Assembly: GCA_010206265.1 (NCBI GenBank)
Contig: VIQV01000016.1
Coordinates: forward strand, 39,196-103,195
Direction: 5' to 3'
DNA length: 64,000 bases
Source: Lachnospiraceae bacterium MD329
GTDB lineage: Bacteria; Bacillota; Clostridia; UBA1381
The first letter of the stretch is position 1. Each line of letters opens with the position of its first letter. The notes under the pieces are model-generated. The model was not told the DNA's origin, did no database searches, and worked only from the letters and a program-made list of their open reading frames with translations. Of this stretch, positions 41,761-51,830 are shown piece by piece. Both the position numbers and the translations under genes were made by a program.

Positions 41761-42693
41761 ATGGAATTTAAGCATATTTCGGTACTTCTTAACGAAAGTG
41801 TTGACGCGCTCAATATTACAGACGGCGGTACATATGTTGACGGAACTTTGGGCGGTGGCGGACATTCGTATGAAATACTTTCGCGTAATAACGGCGCAAA
41901 GCTCATAGGAATTGACCGTGACAGCGAAGCGATAGCAGCGGCGAAAGAACGGCTTTCCGTTTACGGTGACAGAGTTACTGCGGTAAACAGGAATTTCTGT
42001 GAAATAAAATCTATACTTCAAGAACTTAACATTGATAAGATTGACGGAGCGGTACTTGATTTGGGAGTAAGTTCGTATCAGCTTGATAATGGCGGACGCG
42101 GTTTCAGCTATATGCACGACGCGCGTCTTGATATGAGAATGGATAAAAACGCTGAAAAGACAGCATATGATATTGTTAATTCATATGCCTGTGAAGAACT
42201 TACGCGTATTTTTTATGAATACGGTGAGGAAAAGTGGTCGAAACGTATTGCCGAATTTATTATAGAGGCGAGGGAGAAACGTCCTGTTGAAACGACGTTT
42301 GAACTGGTCGATATTATAAAGGCGGCAATACCTAAAAGTGCGCGTCTGGAAGGCGGGCACCCCGCAAAACGTGTTTTTCAGGCAATAAGAATTGAGGTAA
42401 ATGACGAACTCAGTATACTTGAAAACGCAGTAAAGGATTTTGCGGATTGTTTAAAAAGCGGAGGAAGACTTGCTGTAATAACCTTTCATTCATTGGAGGA
42501 CAGAATAGTAAAAAAAGCATATAAGGATTTGGCGCAAGGCTGCACCTGTCCTAAGGAATTTCCGATATGCGTATGCGGCAGAGCACCTGAGATTAAAATA
42601 ATTTCAAAAAAACCGGTTTTGCCGTCACAAAAAGAGCTTGGGGATAATTCGCGTTCAAAGAGCGCAAAATTGAGAATTGCAGAAAAGCTTTAA
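41761..42693 (+). CDS. rsmH: 16S rRNA m4C1402 methyltransferase RsmH
   Basis: A 310-residue SAM-dependent methyltransferase (MraW) that N4-methylates C1402 of 16S rRNA. The SAM site reads [16 protein letters not shown], followed by [29 protein letters not shown] and the C-terminal [15 protein letters not shown]. Four cysteines near residues 262-273 ([14 protein letters not shown]) match the usual RsmH pattern. AAAGGAC precedes the ATG. Second gene of the cluster, as in most Firmicutes. Confidence 0.97.
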   Translation: MEFKHISVLLNESVDALNITDGGTYVDGTLGGGGHSYEILSRNNGAKLIGIDRDSEAIAAAKERLSVYGDRVTAVNRNFCEIKSILQELNIDKIDGAVLDLGVSSYQLDNGGRGFSYMHDARLDMRMDKNAEKTAYDIVNSYACEELTRIFYEYGEEKWSKRIAEFIIEAREKRPVETTFELVDIIKAAIPKSARLEGGHPAKRVFQAIRIEVNDELSILENAVKDFADCLKSGGRLAVITFHSLEDRIVKKAYKDLAQGCTCPKEFPICVCGRAPEIKIISKKPVLPSQKELGDNSRSKSAKLRIAEKL

Positions 42694-42705
42694 GGAGAGA
42701 TAATT

Positions 42706-43200
42706 GTGAATTACGGAAATTTAGCATATGAATATCCAGAACATTATACACAACCGGTAAGAAGAAAGAAAGTACAACGAGTTAGAGAAGATAAAAGGAA
42801 ACGTGAACAAATGCTGTGTAAAGTGAGAAATATTCGCAGAATAGCCGCAATTGTAGTAGTAGCGTTGTCGGCAGGCTTTATGATTTCAGAATTTGTGACT
42901 GTAAACGAAACGGGTCAGGAGATAGCGTCGCTGAAAAAAGAGCTTAATACAATTGAATCGGCTACCAGTCAGATGATATTCGATATGGAGCAGAGCGTTG
43001 ACCTTGCAGAAATAGAAAGACAGGCGACAACAAGACTTGGAATGAAAAGACCAGAAAAGTACCAGACTATCTATGTAAACGTCAAGCAGGACGACTATGT
43101 TGAAAGTACAGCAGAAGAGGTTGAAGGACTTGGAAACGGTATGGTGTCAATGCTAAAAAGGATAGGCAGTAATATTGTACAATTTTTCAGCATAAAATAA
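42706..43200 (+). CDS. ftsL: FtsL/DivIC-like septum protein
   Basis: A 164-residue bitopic protein with a highly basic cytoplasmic tail (RRKKVQRVREDKRKREQ). One membrane segment lies near residues 47-65, then a coiled coil (about 68-95), then the family motif DLAEIERQATTRLGMKRPEKYQTIYV. FtsL proteins bridge FtsW/FtsI and FtsQ at the septum. The identification rests on topology, this motif and its place between rsmH and the PBP gene; sequence conservation is low in this family. It starts with GTG, placed 8 bases after AAGGAG. Confidence 0.82.
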   Translation: MNYGNLAYEYPEHYTQPVRRKKVQRVREDKRKREQMLCKVRNIRRIAAIVVVALSAGFMISEFVTVNETGQEIASLKKELNTIESATSQMIFDMEQSVDLAEIERQATTRLGMKRPEKYQTIYVNVKQDDYVESTAEEVEGLGNGMVSMLKRIGSNIVQFFSIK

Positions 43201-43256
43201 AACAGTCGGACTTTTAAACAAGCCGTATATAGTTATTAAAAGGAATTGAATGATTG

Positions 43257-45533
43257 ATGAGGCCATCTTTAAATGAAATAAGAAAAAGAACAATAGTTAT
43301 GGTGCTTGCTGTAATTGCAGCGCTTACCGCTCTTGTTGTGCGCGTCGGATACTGGCAGATAGTGCGGGGTGACGAGCTGACTAAAAAGGCGAAAGCTCAG
43401 CAGCAGGGCAGCAGTATTATAACCGCGTCACGAGGCAATATCTATGACAGAAACGGTAAGGTGCTGGCAGAAAGCGCGTCTGTAAATACGCTGATTTGTA
43501 ATCCTGAGGACGTAAAGGCAGACGGCGACGCAACAGTTATAGCGTCCAAGCTTGCACCTGTTTTGAATATGGATACTGATAAAATAGTGTCGCTTGTAAC
43601 AAAAAACGCGCGCTATCAGGTAATAAAAAAGCGTCTTACGACCGAAGAGGCAGACGCTGTAAAAAAATTGCTTGACCCTAATGTTGACAAGGTTGTGGCA
43701 AAGGCAATGAGCGGCGTTTATTTTGAGGACGACTCCAAACGCTATTATCCGTTTAATGTCGCGCCGCATATACTTGGCTTTACGGGTTATGACAACAATG
43801 GCATACAGGGTATAGAGCTTACGTTTGACGACGCGCTTATGGGCAGAAACGGCAGTATTGAAACAAATCAGAATGCCAATGGTACAACACTTTCGCAAAA
43901 ACAGGCGGAGTATCTCAATAACGCGTCAAAGGGCGACGACGTCGTGCTTACAATTGACGAAACAATTCAGCATTTTCTTGAAAAGCACCTTGAAGAGGCA
44001 GTGAAAGAAAATAAGCTGAAAGAGGGTGCGGCAGGAATAGTAATGAACCCTAAAACGGGCGAAGTGCTTGCAATGTCTACAAAACCCGATTTTGATTTGA
44101 ATTCGCCGTATGACTTGGACCAGTTCAGAAAATATTCACTTGATTTCGGATATAAAACGGAAGTTGAAGATGACGAAGAAGAGGAAGGCGAAACACCGAA
44201 ACCAACCTCAGACCCGAATGAACTTACTGATGAGGAGGTTGCGACGGTACGCAATAAAATGTGGCGTAACAAGGCAGTATCTGATACATATGAACCGGGT
44301 TCAACCTTTAAAATAATAACTGCCGCCGCAGCGCTGGAGGAACACGCAGTAAATCTTGATTCGGCATTCTATTGTCCGGGATTTAAAGTGGTGGCGGACA
44401 GAAAAATCGGCTGTGCCAATAAAAACGGTCACGGCGCGCAGACTTTTGTAGAGGGTGTGCGTAACTCGTGTAACCCGGTATTTATGGAGCTTGGACTTCG
44501 TCTGGGCAATGAAAAGTTTATGGAATACTTTACCGCCTTTGGTCTTACCGAAAAGACTGACGTTGAATTGATAGGCGAGGCGTCAAGTATATATTATCAT
44601 AATAAAATGAGCGAGGTGGATATCGCAACCAGTTCGTTCGGGCAGGGTTTTCAGATTACTCCTATACAGCTTATAACGGCTGTTTCGGCTGTTATAAACG
44701 GCGGAGAAAGAATGAAACCTCAGATAGTAAAGGAAATCAGAAATTCAAACGGAGTTATAAAAACGTACGAGCCTGAAGTTGTAAGCCGTGTAATATCAGA
44801 GGAAACTTCGAAAACTATGCGTGAGATTCTTGAATCGGTAGTTGCACTGCCGACTTCAACAGGTAAAAACGCATATGTAAAGGGCTGCCGAATAGGCGGT
44901 AAAACAGGTACGTCGGAGAAGGGAAACCGTGAGGAAGGAAAGCGTATTGCGTCATTTATAGGTTTCGCGCCTGCTAATGACCCTCAGGTAGTGTGCCTGA
45001 TTATGCTTGACGAACCGCAGGTTGACAACAAATACGGCGGTACAATTGCTGCTCCTCTTGCAGGAGAAGTGATTGAGGACGTTTTGAACTATCTCGGCAT
45101 TGAAAAACAGTATACTGAAAGCGAAATGCCTGACGTAAAGGTAGAGGTTCCTGATGTAAGAGGTGTCGGAGAAAACGACGCGCGTACAGCGGTAGCCGAT
45201 AAAAACCTGTATGTAAAGGTGGTAGGTGACGGTGAAACAGTAGTTGACCAGTTACCGAAACCGGGCGTTATGCTGAATGAAAATTCAACGGTTATTTTGT
45301 ACACCGAAAAACAGGAAAAAACGGATATGGTATCAGTACCGAATCTGGACGGAATGTCCGTGAATGACGCTAAATACACGCTTGAACTGCGCGGACTTAA
45401 CTTTGAAATTGTAGGCGCAGGTCATAGTGAAATGGGCGGCGCATATGCCGTTAACCAAAGTATAGCGGCGGGAGAAAGCGTACAGCCTGCAACGGTTATA
45501 GGCGTGGAATTCCGACAAGTAACTTCAGACTAA
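43257..45533 (+). CDS. Class B penicillin-binding protein, SpoVD/FtsI type
   Basis: A 758-residue transpeptidase for septal or spore-cortex peptidoglycan. A membrane anchor (about residues 14-32) leads into the PBP dimerisation domain. The transpeptidase motifs are S349-TFK352, S404-C-N406 and K549-T-G-T552. Two PASTA domains follow (from about residues 625 and 690), as in SpoVD and Gram-positive PBP2x-like proteins. A 30-residue acidic stretch (about 302-331, with DDEEEE and a PKPTSDP segment) interrupts the domain before the SxxK motif. ATG 43257 was preferred over the TTG one codon earlier. Only one class B PBP gene is present here, so it may serve division rather than sporulation. Confidence 0.93.
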   Translation: MRPSLNEIRKRTIVMVLAVIAALTALVVRVGYWQIVRGDELTKKAKAQQQGSSIITASRGNIYDRNGKVLAESASVNTLICNPEDVKADGDATVIASKLAPVLNMDTDKIVSLVTKNARYQVIKKRLTTEEADAVKKLLDPNVDKVVAKAMSGVYFEDDSKRYYPFNVAPHILGFTGYDNNGIQGIELTFDDALMGRNGSIETNQNANGTTLSQKQAEYLNNASKGDDVVLTIDETIQHFLEKHLEEAVKENKLKEGAAGIVMNPKTGEVLAMSTKPDFDLNSPYDLDQFRKYSLDFGYKTEVEDDEEEEGETPKPTSDPNELTDEEVATVRNKMWRNKAVSDTYEPGSTFKIITAAAALEEHAVNLDSAFYCPGFKVVADRKIGCANKNGHGAQTFVEGVRNSCNPVFMELGLRLGNEKFMEYFTAFGLTEKTDVELIGEASSIYYHNKMSEVDIATSSFGQGFQITPIQLITAVSAVINGGERMKPQIVKEIRNSNGVIKTYEPEVVSRVISEETSKTMREILESVVALPTSTGKNAYVKGCRIGGKTGTSEKGNREEGKRIASFIGFAPANDPQVVCLIMLDEPQVDNKYGGTIAAPLAGEVIEDVLNYLGIEKQYTESEMPDVKVEVPDVRGVGENDARTAVADKNLYVKVVGDGETVVDQLPKPGVMLNENSTVILYTEKQEKTDMVSVPNLDGMSVNDAKYTLELRGLNFEIVGAGHSEMGGAYAVNQSIAAGESVQPATVIGVEFRQVTSD

Positions 45534-45552
45534 TTCGATAGGGGGCAATAAT

Positions 45553-46986
45553 ATGTTGGCAAGTGAACTGCTTGGCAAAAAATGGCTTGAAGAGCATAAT
45601 GACATAGATATAACCGGTGTGGCGTATGATTCGCGAAACGTACTTCCGGGGAATATATTTGTCTGTATCAAGGGTTTTGAAACTGACGGACATAAATTTG
45701 CAGGAATGGCGGCGGAAAACGGAGCGGCAATAATAGTCGCTCAGGATAAGATTGATGTTGATGTACCTGTGTGGTATGTTGAAAATTCCAGAGTGGAAAT
45801 AGCTGAAATTGCACGTAAATACTATGGAAATCCGTCAGAGCGTTTCAAGCTTATAGGTGTTACGGGCACAAACGGTAAAACAACCGTTACATACCTGATT
45901 AAGAGTATTATTGAAACAGCAGGTATGTGTATCGGAGTTATAGGTACAAACCAGAATATTATCGGCGATAAGGTGCTTGTTACTCAGAGTACTACCCCCA
46001 CAACTCCAAATGCTCTCGAATTACAGCAATTGTTTGCGGAAATGTCTGAAAGCGACGCGCAATGCGTGGTTATGGAGGTTTCAAGCCACGCGCTGGAATT
46101 GGACAGAGTACACGGCTGTCATTTTGATGTCGGTGTGTTTACCAATTTGACGCGTGACCATCTTGATTTTCATAAGACAATGGAAAACTATCTTGCCGCA
46201 AAAGCAAAGCTTTTTAACATAAGCGATAAGGGCGTTGTCAATTTTGACGACGAGGGCGGCAGAAAAATTGCCGCTGCTGCCGATGGTGAGATTTTAAAGA
46301 CAGGTCTTTCTGAAGACTGTGATTTAAGAGCCGAAAATATTGAAATTACCGCAAAGGGTACTGATTTTGACGCAGTATATAAAGGTGAAAAACATCATAT
46401 TCATATTTCAATACCCGGCAGGTTCAGTGTTTACAATGCAATATCGGCAATGGGCGCTGCTCTGCTTTTGGGAATAGATATGGATACTGTTATAAAGGGA
46501 CTGGAAAATGCGACTGGGGTTCTCGGACGTGTGGAAGTTGTCCCGACTGATACAGACTATACCGTAATTATAGATTATGCGCATACACCAGACGGACTTG
46601 AAAATATTATAAATACAGTTAAGGATTTTGCAGTTGGACGGGTGATTACACTGTTTGGCTGCGGAGGCGACAGGGATAATACAAAACGTCCGATTATGGG
46701 TGAAATATCGGGCAAACTGTCCGATTATACGATTATAACTTCGGATAATCCGAGAACGGAGGACCCTGAGGCTATTATAGCGGATATAGTGGAAGGAATA
46801 AAGAAAACCGACGGTGAATATACAGTAATAACGGACAGGCGCGAGGCTATAGCTTATGCCCTTGACAATGCGAAAAAGGACGACGTAATTATACTCGCAG
46901 GTAAGGGGCAGGAAACTTATCAGATAATCGGCAAGGAAAAATATGATTTTGACGAGCGTGTTGTCGTGTATAAGCACCTTAATTAA
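45553..46986 (+). CDS. murE: UDP-MurNAc-tripeptide ligase MurE
   Basis: A 477-residue Mur ligase that adds the third residue of the peptidoglycan stem. The ATP site is GVTGTNGKTTVTYL, followed by TPTTPNALELQ, the GR/E segment and IIDYAHTPDGLENII. The specificity loop reads SDNPRTEDP, the DNPR form associated with meso-diaminopimelate rather than lysine. The predicted wall is therefore meso-Dpm type. It follows the PBP gene by 19 bases with GGGGGC-type purines upstream of ATG. Confidence 0.96.
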   Translation: MLASELLGKKWLEEHNDIDITGVAYDSRNVLPGNIFVCIKGFETDGHKFAGMAAENGAAIIVAQDKIDVDVPVWYVENSRVEIAEIARKYYGNPSERFKLIGVTGTNGKTTVTYLIKSIIETAGMCIGVIGTNQNIIGDKVLVTQSTTPTTPNALELQQLFAEMSESDAQCVVMEVSSHALELDRVHGCHFDVGVFTNLTRDHLDFHKTMENYLAAKAKLFNISDKGVVNFDDEGGRKIAAAADGEILKTGLSEDCDLRAENIEITAKGTDFDAVYKGEKHHIHISIPGRFSVYNAISAMGAALLLGIDMDTVIKGLENATGVLGRVEVVPTDTDYTVIIDYAHTPDGLENIINTVKDFAVGRVITLFGCGGDRDNTKRPIMGEISGKLSDYTIITSDNPRTEDPEAIIADIVEGIKKTDGEYTVITDRREAIAYALDNAKKDDVIILAGKGQETYQIIGKEKYDFDERVVVYKHLN

Positions 46987-47067
46987 CCTAATGAGTTCAG
47001 GGGGCGGGTGAGAAATTTACCGCCCTTCTTTTTAGGCAAAGGACAAAAAGGGAGTTGATGTTACCAT

Positions 47068-48438
47068 ATGCAGAAAATGAATATTGAGGATATTTTGACA
47101 GCTACAGGAGGTACGCTTTTGAGCGGCAGTGCTGATAAGGTTATTACAGACGTGATAACCAATTCTCGTGAGGCGCACGAGGGTGTTTTGTTTGTGCCGA
47201 TTATAGGCGATAAATTTGACGGTCACGAGTTCATAAAAGCGGCGTTTGATATGGGTGCGGCGGCAGTTCTTACGCAAAAGGAAACAGACTTGTTTATAGA
47301 CAAGAATATAATAAAAGTTGCTGATACACGCAGGGCGCTTGGAGATATTGCGCGTTATTACAAGCAGTTACATAATGTGCCTACTGTCGCAGTGACAGGC
47401 AGTGTAGGGAAGACGACAACAAAGGATATGATTGCGTCGGTAATGTCGCAGAAGTACAAAACTCTTAAAACGGATAAGAATTATAATAATGATATAGGCG
47501 TTCCCGACACGATTTTCAATCTTGAGAGCAGTCACGAGGCGGCTGTAATAGAAATGGGTATGAACCATTTTGGCGAGATTGAATACCTTGCAGGAATAGG
47601 AAGACCTGATATTGCAGTTATAACCAATATAGGCGAATCGCATATAGCAAACCTTGGTTCGCAGGAGGGTATTTTCAAGGCTAAAATGGAGATAACAAAG
47701 CAGTTTACCGAAAAAAATACTTTAATTGTAAACGGTGATGACGCTTTTCTTGCAAAAACAAAGGGAACGGGAGAATATAAAATCGTATATTACGGTAAGG
47801 ACAATCCTCAAAATGACGTATCCGCTAAGAATATACGGAATGACGGACTTCACGGTATAAGCTTTACGGCAGTAACGGACGAGGGTGAATATGAAGTTAA
47901 AGTAAATGTTGCAGGAGTACATAATGTCTATAATGCGCTCGCGGCAATCTGCGTAGGACGTGAGCTTGATATTCCTATGGAGAGTATACTGCAGGGAATT
48001 GCAGATACAGAGGTCACGGCGGAACGGCTGGATATTGAAGAATATAACGGTATTACAATAATCAATGACTGCTACAATGCGTCGCCGGATTCAGTGAGAG
48101 CGGCGGTAAAGGTGCTTTCCGGAGAAAACGCAAACCGTAAAATCGCTGTTCTCGGAGATATACTGGAAATGGGTGAATATGCAGGTAAGGCTCATTATGA
48201 GCTGGGAGTGTTTGTAGCAGAAAACGGTATTGATGTGCTTATAACAGCAGGTGAAAATATGAAGCAGCTTGCACGGGGCGCTTGTGATAGTGGTATGAGT
48301 AATGTTAAATCGTTTGATAAAACGCTGGAGGTATGCGAATATATAAAAGATAAGCTGAAAGAAGGAGATGCGGTGCTGATTAAGGCGTCGCACGGAATGA
48401 ATTTCAGCGAGGTATATAAGGCGGTTACTAACAAATAA
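47068..48438 (+). CDS. murF: UDP-MurNAc-pentapeptide synthetase MurF
   Basis: A 456-residue Mur ligase that adds D-Ala-D-Ala. The ATP site VTGSVGKTTTKDMIASV (about residue 110), KNYNNDIGVPDTIF, EMGMNHFGEIEYL and the C-terminal INDCYNASPDSVRAA are all typical of MurF. An 80-base gap separates it from murE. The ribosome-binding site GGGAG is 13 bases from ATG 47068, which is long; a further in-frame ATG at 47077 is possible. Confidence 0.96.
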   Translation: MQKMNIEDILTATGGTLLSGSADKVITDVITNSREAHEGVLFVPIIGDKFDGHEFIKAAFDMGAAAVLTQKETDLFIDKNIIKVADTRRALGDIARYYKQLHNVPTVAVTGSVGKTTTKDMIASVMSQKYKTLKTDKNYNNDIGVPDTIFNLESSHEAAVIEMGMNHFGEIEYLAGIGRPDIAVITNIGESHIANLGSQEGIFKAKMEITKQFTEKNTLIVNGDDAFLAKTKGTGEYKIVYYGKDNPQNDVSAKNIRNDGLHGISFTAVTDEGEYEVKVNVAGVHNVYNALAAICVGRELDIPMESILQGIADTEVTAERLDIEEYNGITIINDCYNASPDSVRAAVKVLSGENANRKIAVLGDILEMGEYAGKAHYELGVFVAENGIDVLITAGENMKQLARGACDSGMSNVKSFDKTLEVCEYIKDKLKEGDAVLIKASHGMNFSEVYKAVTNK

Positions 48439-48462
48439 TCAACGAGAGGAAAAGGATAGGAA

Positions 48463-49488
48463 ATGGAGCTTTTAAAAGAATTTTTAAAATTATCGCTGCT
48501 TGCGTTTGCGGTGTCGCTTATAATTACAGCCGTTCTCGGACCGATATTTATTCCGTGGCTGAGAAAGCTGAAATTCGGTCAGGAAATACGCGAAGAAGGA
48601 CCTGCGTGGCACCAGAAAAAATCGGGTACTCCGACAATGGGCGGTATAATGTTTATAATAGGCATAGCTGTGTCGGTAGCTGTTACGGGAGTTATATTTG
48701 CTCTTAACGGTAATTTTGACGTCAAGTTTGCAAGATGTATACTTCTGTTCGGGGTATCGCTTGGATTTGGAATGATTGGATTTGTTGATGATTACATAAA
48801 AGTAGTAAAAAAACGCAATCTTGGTCTTACAGCGGCGCAGAAATTTATTATGCAGGTAGTATTTGCCGCAGTTTATGTTGCTGTGCTTTATGTGATGGGT
48901 GAATTAAATACGGCTGTGAAAATACCGTTTACCTCAATTGAATGGACAATGCCTATGTGGCTTTATATCCCGTTTGTAATGTTTGTCGTTGTAGGTGTGG
49001 TGAATGCTGTTAATCTTACAGATGGTCTGGACGGTCTGGCGTCCAGTGTGACGGCAGTTGTTGCTCTGTTTTTTGCCGCTGCCTCGTATATAGCCTTTAA
49101 CGAATACGGTGTTACAGTGTTCTCTGTTGCGCTGTTTGGCGGTCTTTTGGGATTTTTATGTTATAATAAATATCCGGCAAAAGTTTTTATGGGTGATACA
49201 GGTTCACTGTTTCTGGGTGCGGCTGTCGCGCTTATGGCAATAGATTTAAAAATGCCTATATTCCTTATACTTGTAGGCTTTATATACTTTATGGAAACTC
49301 TGTCTGTTATTATTCAGACTTCATATTTTAAATACACAAGAAAGAAATACGGTGAGGGAAGGCGAGTGTTTAAAATGACGCCTTTGCACCATCATTTTGA
49401 AATGACAGGCTGGAAAGAAACCAAGATTGTAAAAGTATTTACACTTGTAACAATTATTTTATGCGCTGTCGCATATCTGGCAATTTAA
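48463..49488 (+). CDS. mraY: Phospho-MurNAc-pentapeptide transferase MraY
   Basis: A 341-residue polytopic enzyme that makes lipid I from UDP-MurNAc-pentapeptide and undecaprenyl phosphate. About ten membrane segments are visible. Conserved loops include KKSGTPTMGGIMF, GFVDDYIKVVKKRNLGLTAAQK, NLTDGLDGLA, the MGDTGSLFLGA motif and the histidine-rich TPLHHHFE. It starts 24 bases after murF. The next gene is ftsW, 18 bases away, so the murD gene that usually comes next is missing. Confidence 0.97.
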   Translation: MELLKEFLKLSLLAFAVSLIITAVLGPIFIPWLRKLKFGQEIREEGPAWHQKKSGTPTMGGIMFIIGIAVSVAVTGVIFALNGNFDVKFARCILLFGVSLGFGMIGFVDDYIKVVKKRNLGLTAAQKFIMQVVFAAVYVAVLYVMGELNTAVKIPFTSIEWTMPMWLYIPFVMFVVVGVVNAVNLTDGLDGLASSVTAVVALFFAAASYIAFNEYGVTVFSVALFGGLLGFLCYNKYPAKVFMGDTGSLFLGAAVALMAIDLKMPIFLILVGFIYFMETLSVIIQTSYFKYTRKKYGEGRRVFKMTPLHHHFEMTGWKETKIVKVFTLVTIILCAVAYLAI

Positions 49489-49506
49489 GCGGAAGGAGCT
49501 TTACAT

Positions 49507-50685
49507 ATGGCAGGAGTTGCTTACCCTAAAAGAGCAGTACAACAGAATAGAACTTCATCACGCTCAAAGGCAACCGGTCCTAAAACGGTCAGAGCGGGCG
49601 ATATAGATTATACATTTTTATTTATAGTAATATTACTTTTAGCATTTGGGCTTGTGATGCTGCTTTCAGCTTCCGCACCTGCTGCGAACAGAATATACAA
49701 CAATTCATATTATTTCTTTTTTAAGCAGTTTGCCTGTGCGGCGGCAGGACTTGTCGGAATGTACTTTGTATCAAAGATAAACTATAATACATATAATACA
49801 CTTGCACCAAAGCTTATGTTCATATGCACAATAATGCTTGTGCTTGTACTCATTCCGGGTATAGGGGCGTCGCATAACGGTTCAAAACGCTGGCTGAATA
49901 CGCCGATAATTGAAATTCAGCCTTCGGAATTTATGAAACCTGTTATAGCAATGTATTTTGCAAGACTTATAGATAACGGAAGATACGATTTGAAACGGCT
50001 TGGAGGAAATCTGCCGTATATCGGAGTAATGATTGTGGTAGTCGGGCTTATGCTTATGGAAACTCACCTTAGCGGAGCTATTGTTATTGCAGGTATTGGG
50101 GTGGCAGTAATGATAGCAGGAGGAACTCCGATTAAGCCTGTGCTTATAGGCGCGCTTGTTCTCGTTCCTGTACTTGTTATAAGCGTGCACGCATTAAGTC
50201 CTGTGCGATGGGCGCGAATAACGAGTTTTATTGACCCGTTTAAGGATATACGCGACGAGAGTTATCAGGTGGCACAGGGACTTTATGCAATCGGTTCGGG
50301 AGGCGTTTTCGGACTTGGTCTTGGACAGAGTGTGCAGAAATATTCGTATCTGCCCGAGCCTTACAACGATTTTATATTTGCAATTGTATGCGAAGAATTG
50401 GGGCTTGTCGGCGCGGCAGTGGTAATACTGCTGTTTGCGGCGCTGATATTGAGAGCTATAAGAATAGCAATGAACGCGCCTGATACATACAGCTCGCTCG
50501 TGGCAATAGGTATAGCCGCACAGCTTGCGATTCAGACTATATTAAATATAGCCGTTGCGACATCAAGTGTGCCTAATACGGGTGTGGCGCTGCCGTTTTT
50601 CAGTTACGGCGGTACGGCAATATTGACGCTTTTGCTTGAAATGGGAATACTTCTTAATATATCAAGACATTCCATAAAGGATTAG
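49507..50685 (+). CDS. ftsW: SEDS peptidoglycan glycosyltransferase FtsW
   Basis: A 392-residue SEDS-family glycosyltransferase that polymerises lipid II at the septum with its cognate PBP. A basic N-terminal tail of about 35 residues precedes ten hydrophobic segments. Family motifs include GSKRWLNTPIIEIQPSEFMKP, ETHLSGAIVI, QVAQGLYAIGSGGVFGLGLGQS, YLPEPYNDFIFAIVCEELG and the C-terminal PFFSYGGTAIL. The position after mraY and before murG supports FtsW over RodA or SpoVE, though SpoVE is also possible. GGAAGGAG lies 8 bases before ATG. Confidence 0.93.
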   Translation: MAGVAYPKRAVQQNRTSSRSKATGPKTVRAGDIDYTFLFIVILLLAFGLVMLLSASAPAANRIYNNSYYFFFKQFACAAAGLVGMYFVSKINYNTYNTLAPKLMFICTIMLVLVLIPGIGASHNGSKRWLNTPIIEIQPSEFMKPVIAMYFARLIDNGRYDLKRLGGNLPYIGVMIVVVGLMLMETHLSGAIVIAGIGVAVMIAGGTPIKPVLIGALVLVPVLVISVHALSPVRWARITSFIDPFKDIRDESYQVAQGLYAIGSGGVFGLGLGQSVQKYSYLPEPYNDFIFAIVCEELGLVGAAVVILLFAALILRAIRIAMNAPDTYSSLVAIGIAAQLAIQTILNIAVATSSVPNTGVALPFFSYGGTAILTLLLEMGILLNISRHSIKD

Positions 50686-50720
50686 CGTAAGGATTTTGGA
50701 AGGGAGTTAATCAGTGTAAT

Positions 50721-51818
50721 ATGAGAGTATTATTTGCTGGCGGAGGTACTGCAGGACATATAAATCCCGCGATTTCAATTGCGGACTATACGGCAAAACA
50801 GGAGAAAGAGTTTGCGGCAGTGTTTGTCGGAACAAAAGACGGAATGGAAACAAAGCTTGTTCCGAAAGCAGGCTACAGTCTTAAACTGATTGACATTGAG
50901 GGCTTTAACAGAAAGAATATGTTAAAGAATATTTCTGTGCTTGCGAAGCTTGTCAGAGCACGGAGTGAATGTAAAAAGATAATCAGGAGCTTTAAGCCTG
51001 ACTGTATTGTATGTACGGGCGGTTATGTAAGCGGACCTGTTGCAATGGCGGCGAAGAAAATGGGCATACCTGCGCTTATTCACGAGCAGAATGTATACCC
51101 CGGACTTACAGTACGCGGCTCGGAAAAGTATGTTGATTATCTTGCTCTGAGCTTTGAAGAAACGGTTAACCATATGAAACACAAGGAAAAATGTGTGGTG
51201 ACAGGAAATCCGATAAGACAGGAAATATTAAATGCTGATTACGAAAAATCGCGTGAAAAGCTTGGTATAACAAAACCGTTTGTGCTTGTTTTCGGAGGAA
51301 GTTTGGGTGCAGACAGGATAAACAGAGCAGTTATTGATATTATTGAAAGAATTATTGAAGATGGCAGAATATCTCTGCTTTTCGGCACGGGCGACAGGAA
51401 CTATGACGCAGTGATGAAAACAATTGCGGAGAAAAATATTACGCTTAATGATGATGTGAAAATTGTTTCGTATATAGACAATATGGCAGAATGTATGGCG
51501 GCGGCTGACCTTGTGGTGTCGCGTGCAGGGGCGATTACCGTAAGTGAAATCGCGGCGCTCGGTAAACCGTCAATACTTATTCCGTCACCGAATGTGGTGC
51601 GTAATCATCAGGAACAGAACGCGCGTGAATTTGAGAATAACGGCGCGGCGGCAGTAATACTTGAAAGTGAGCTGACTGCCGACACGCTTTATGATAAAAT
51701 AATGACGTCGGTAACAAATGCCGAGGTGCTTAAAGGAATGTCTGAAAAGCTTGGAAAGCTGGCAAAAACAGATGCTCTGGAAAAAATATACGAATTAATG
51801 GTAAAAATGTCTGAATAA
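50721..51818 (+). CDS. murG: Lipid II synthase MurG
   Basis: A 365-residue GT28 glycosyltransferase that adds GlcNAc to lipid I. The N-terminus GGGTAGHINPAISIA holds the first glycine-rich loop, followed by TGGYVSGPVAMAA, HEQNVYPG, VFGGSLGADRINR, and the donor-binding RAGAITVSEIAALGKPSILIP. The final P..VRNHQEQNA text is typical. The ribosome-binding site GGAAGGGAG is about 14 bases from ATG, which is wide. Confidence 0.96.
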   Translation: MRVLFAGGGTAGHINPAISIADYTAKQEKEFAAVFVGTKDGMETKLVPKAGYSLKLIDIEGFNRKNMLKNISVLAKLVRARSECKKIIRSFKPDCIVCTGGYVSGPVAMAAKKMGIPALIHEQNVYPGLTVRGSEKYVDYLALSFEETVNHMKHKEKCVVTGNPIRQEILNADYEKSREKLGITKPFVLVFGGSLGADRINRAVIDIIERIIEDGRISLLFGTGDRNYDAVMKTIAEKNITLNDDVKIVSYIDNMAECMAAADLVVSRAGAITVSEIAALGKPSILIPSPNVVRNHQEQNAREFENNGAAAVILESELTADTLYDKIMTSVTNAEVLKGMSEKLGKLAKTDALEKIYELMVKMSE

Positions 51819-51830
51819 AGGAGATAGCAA

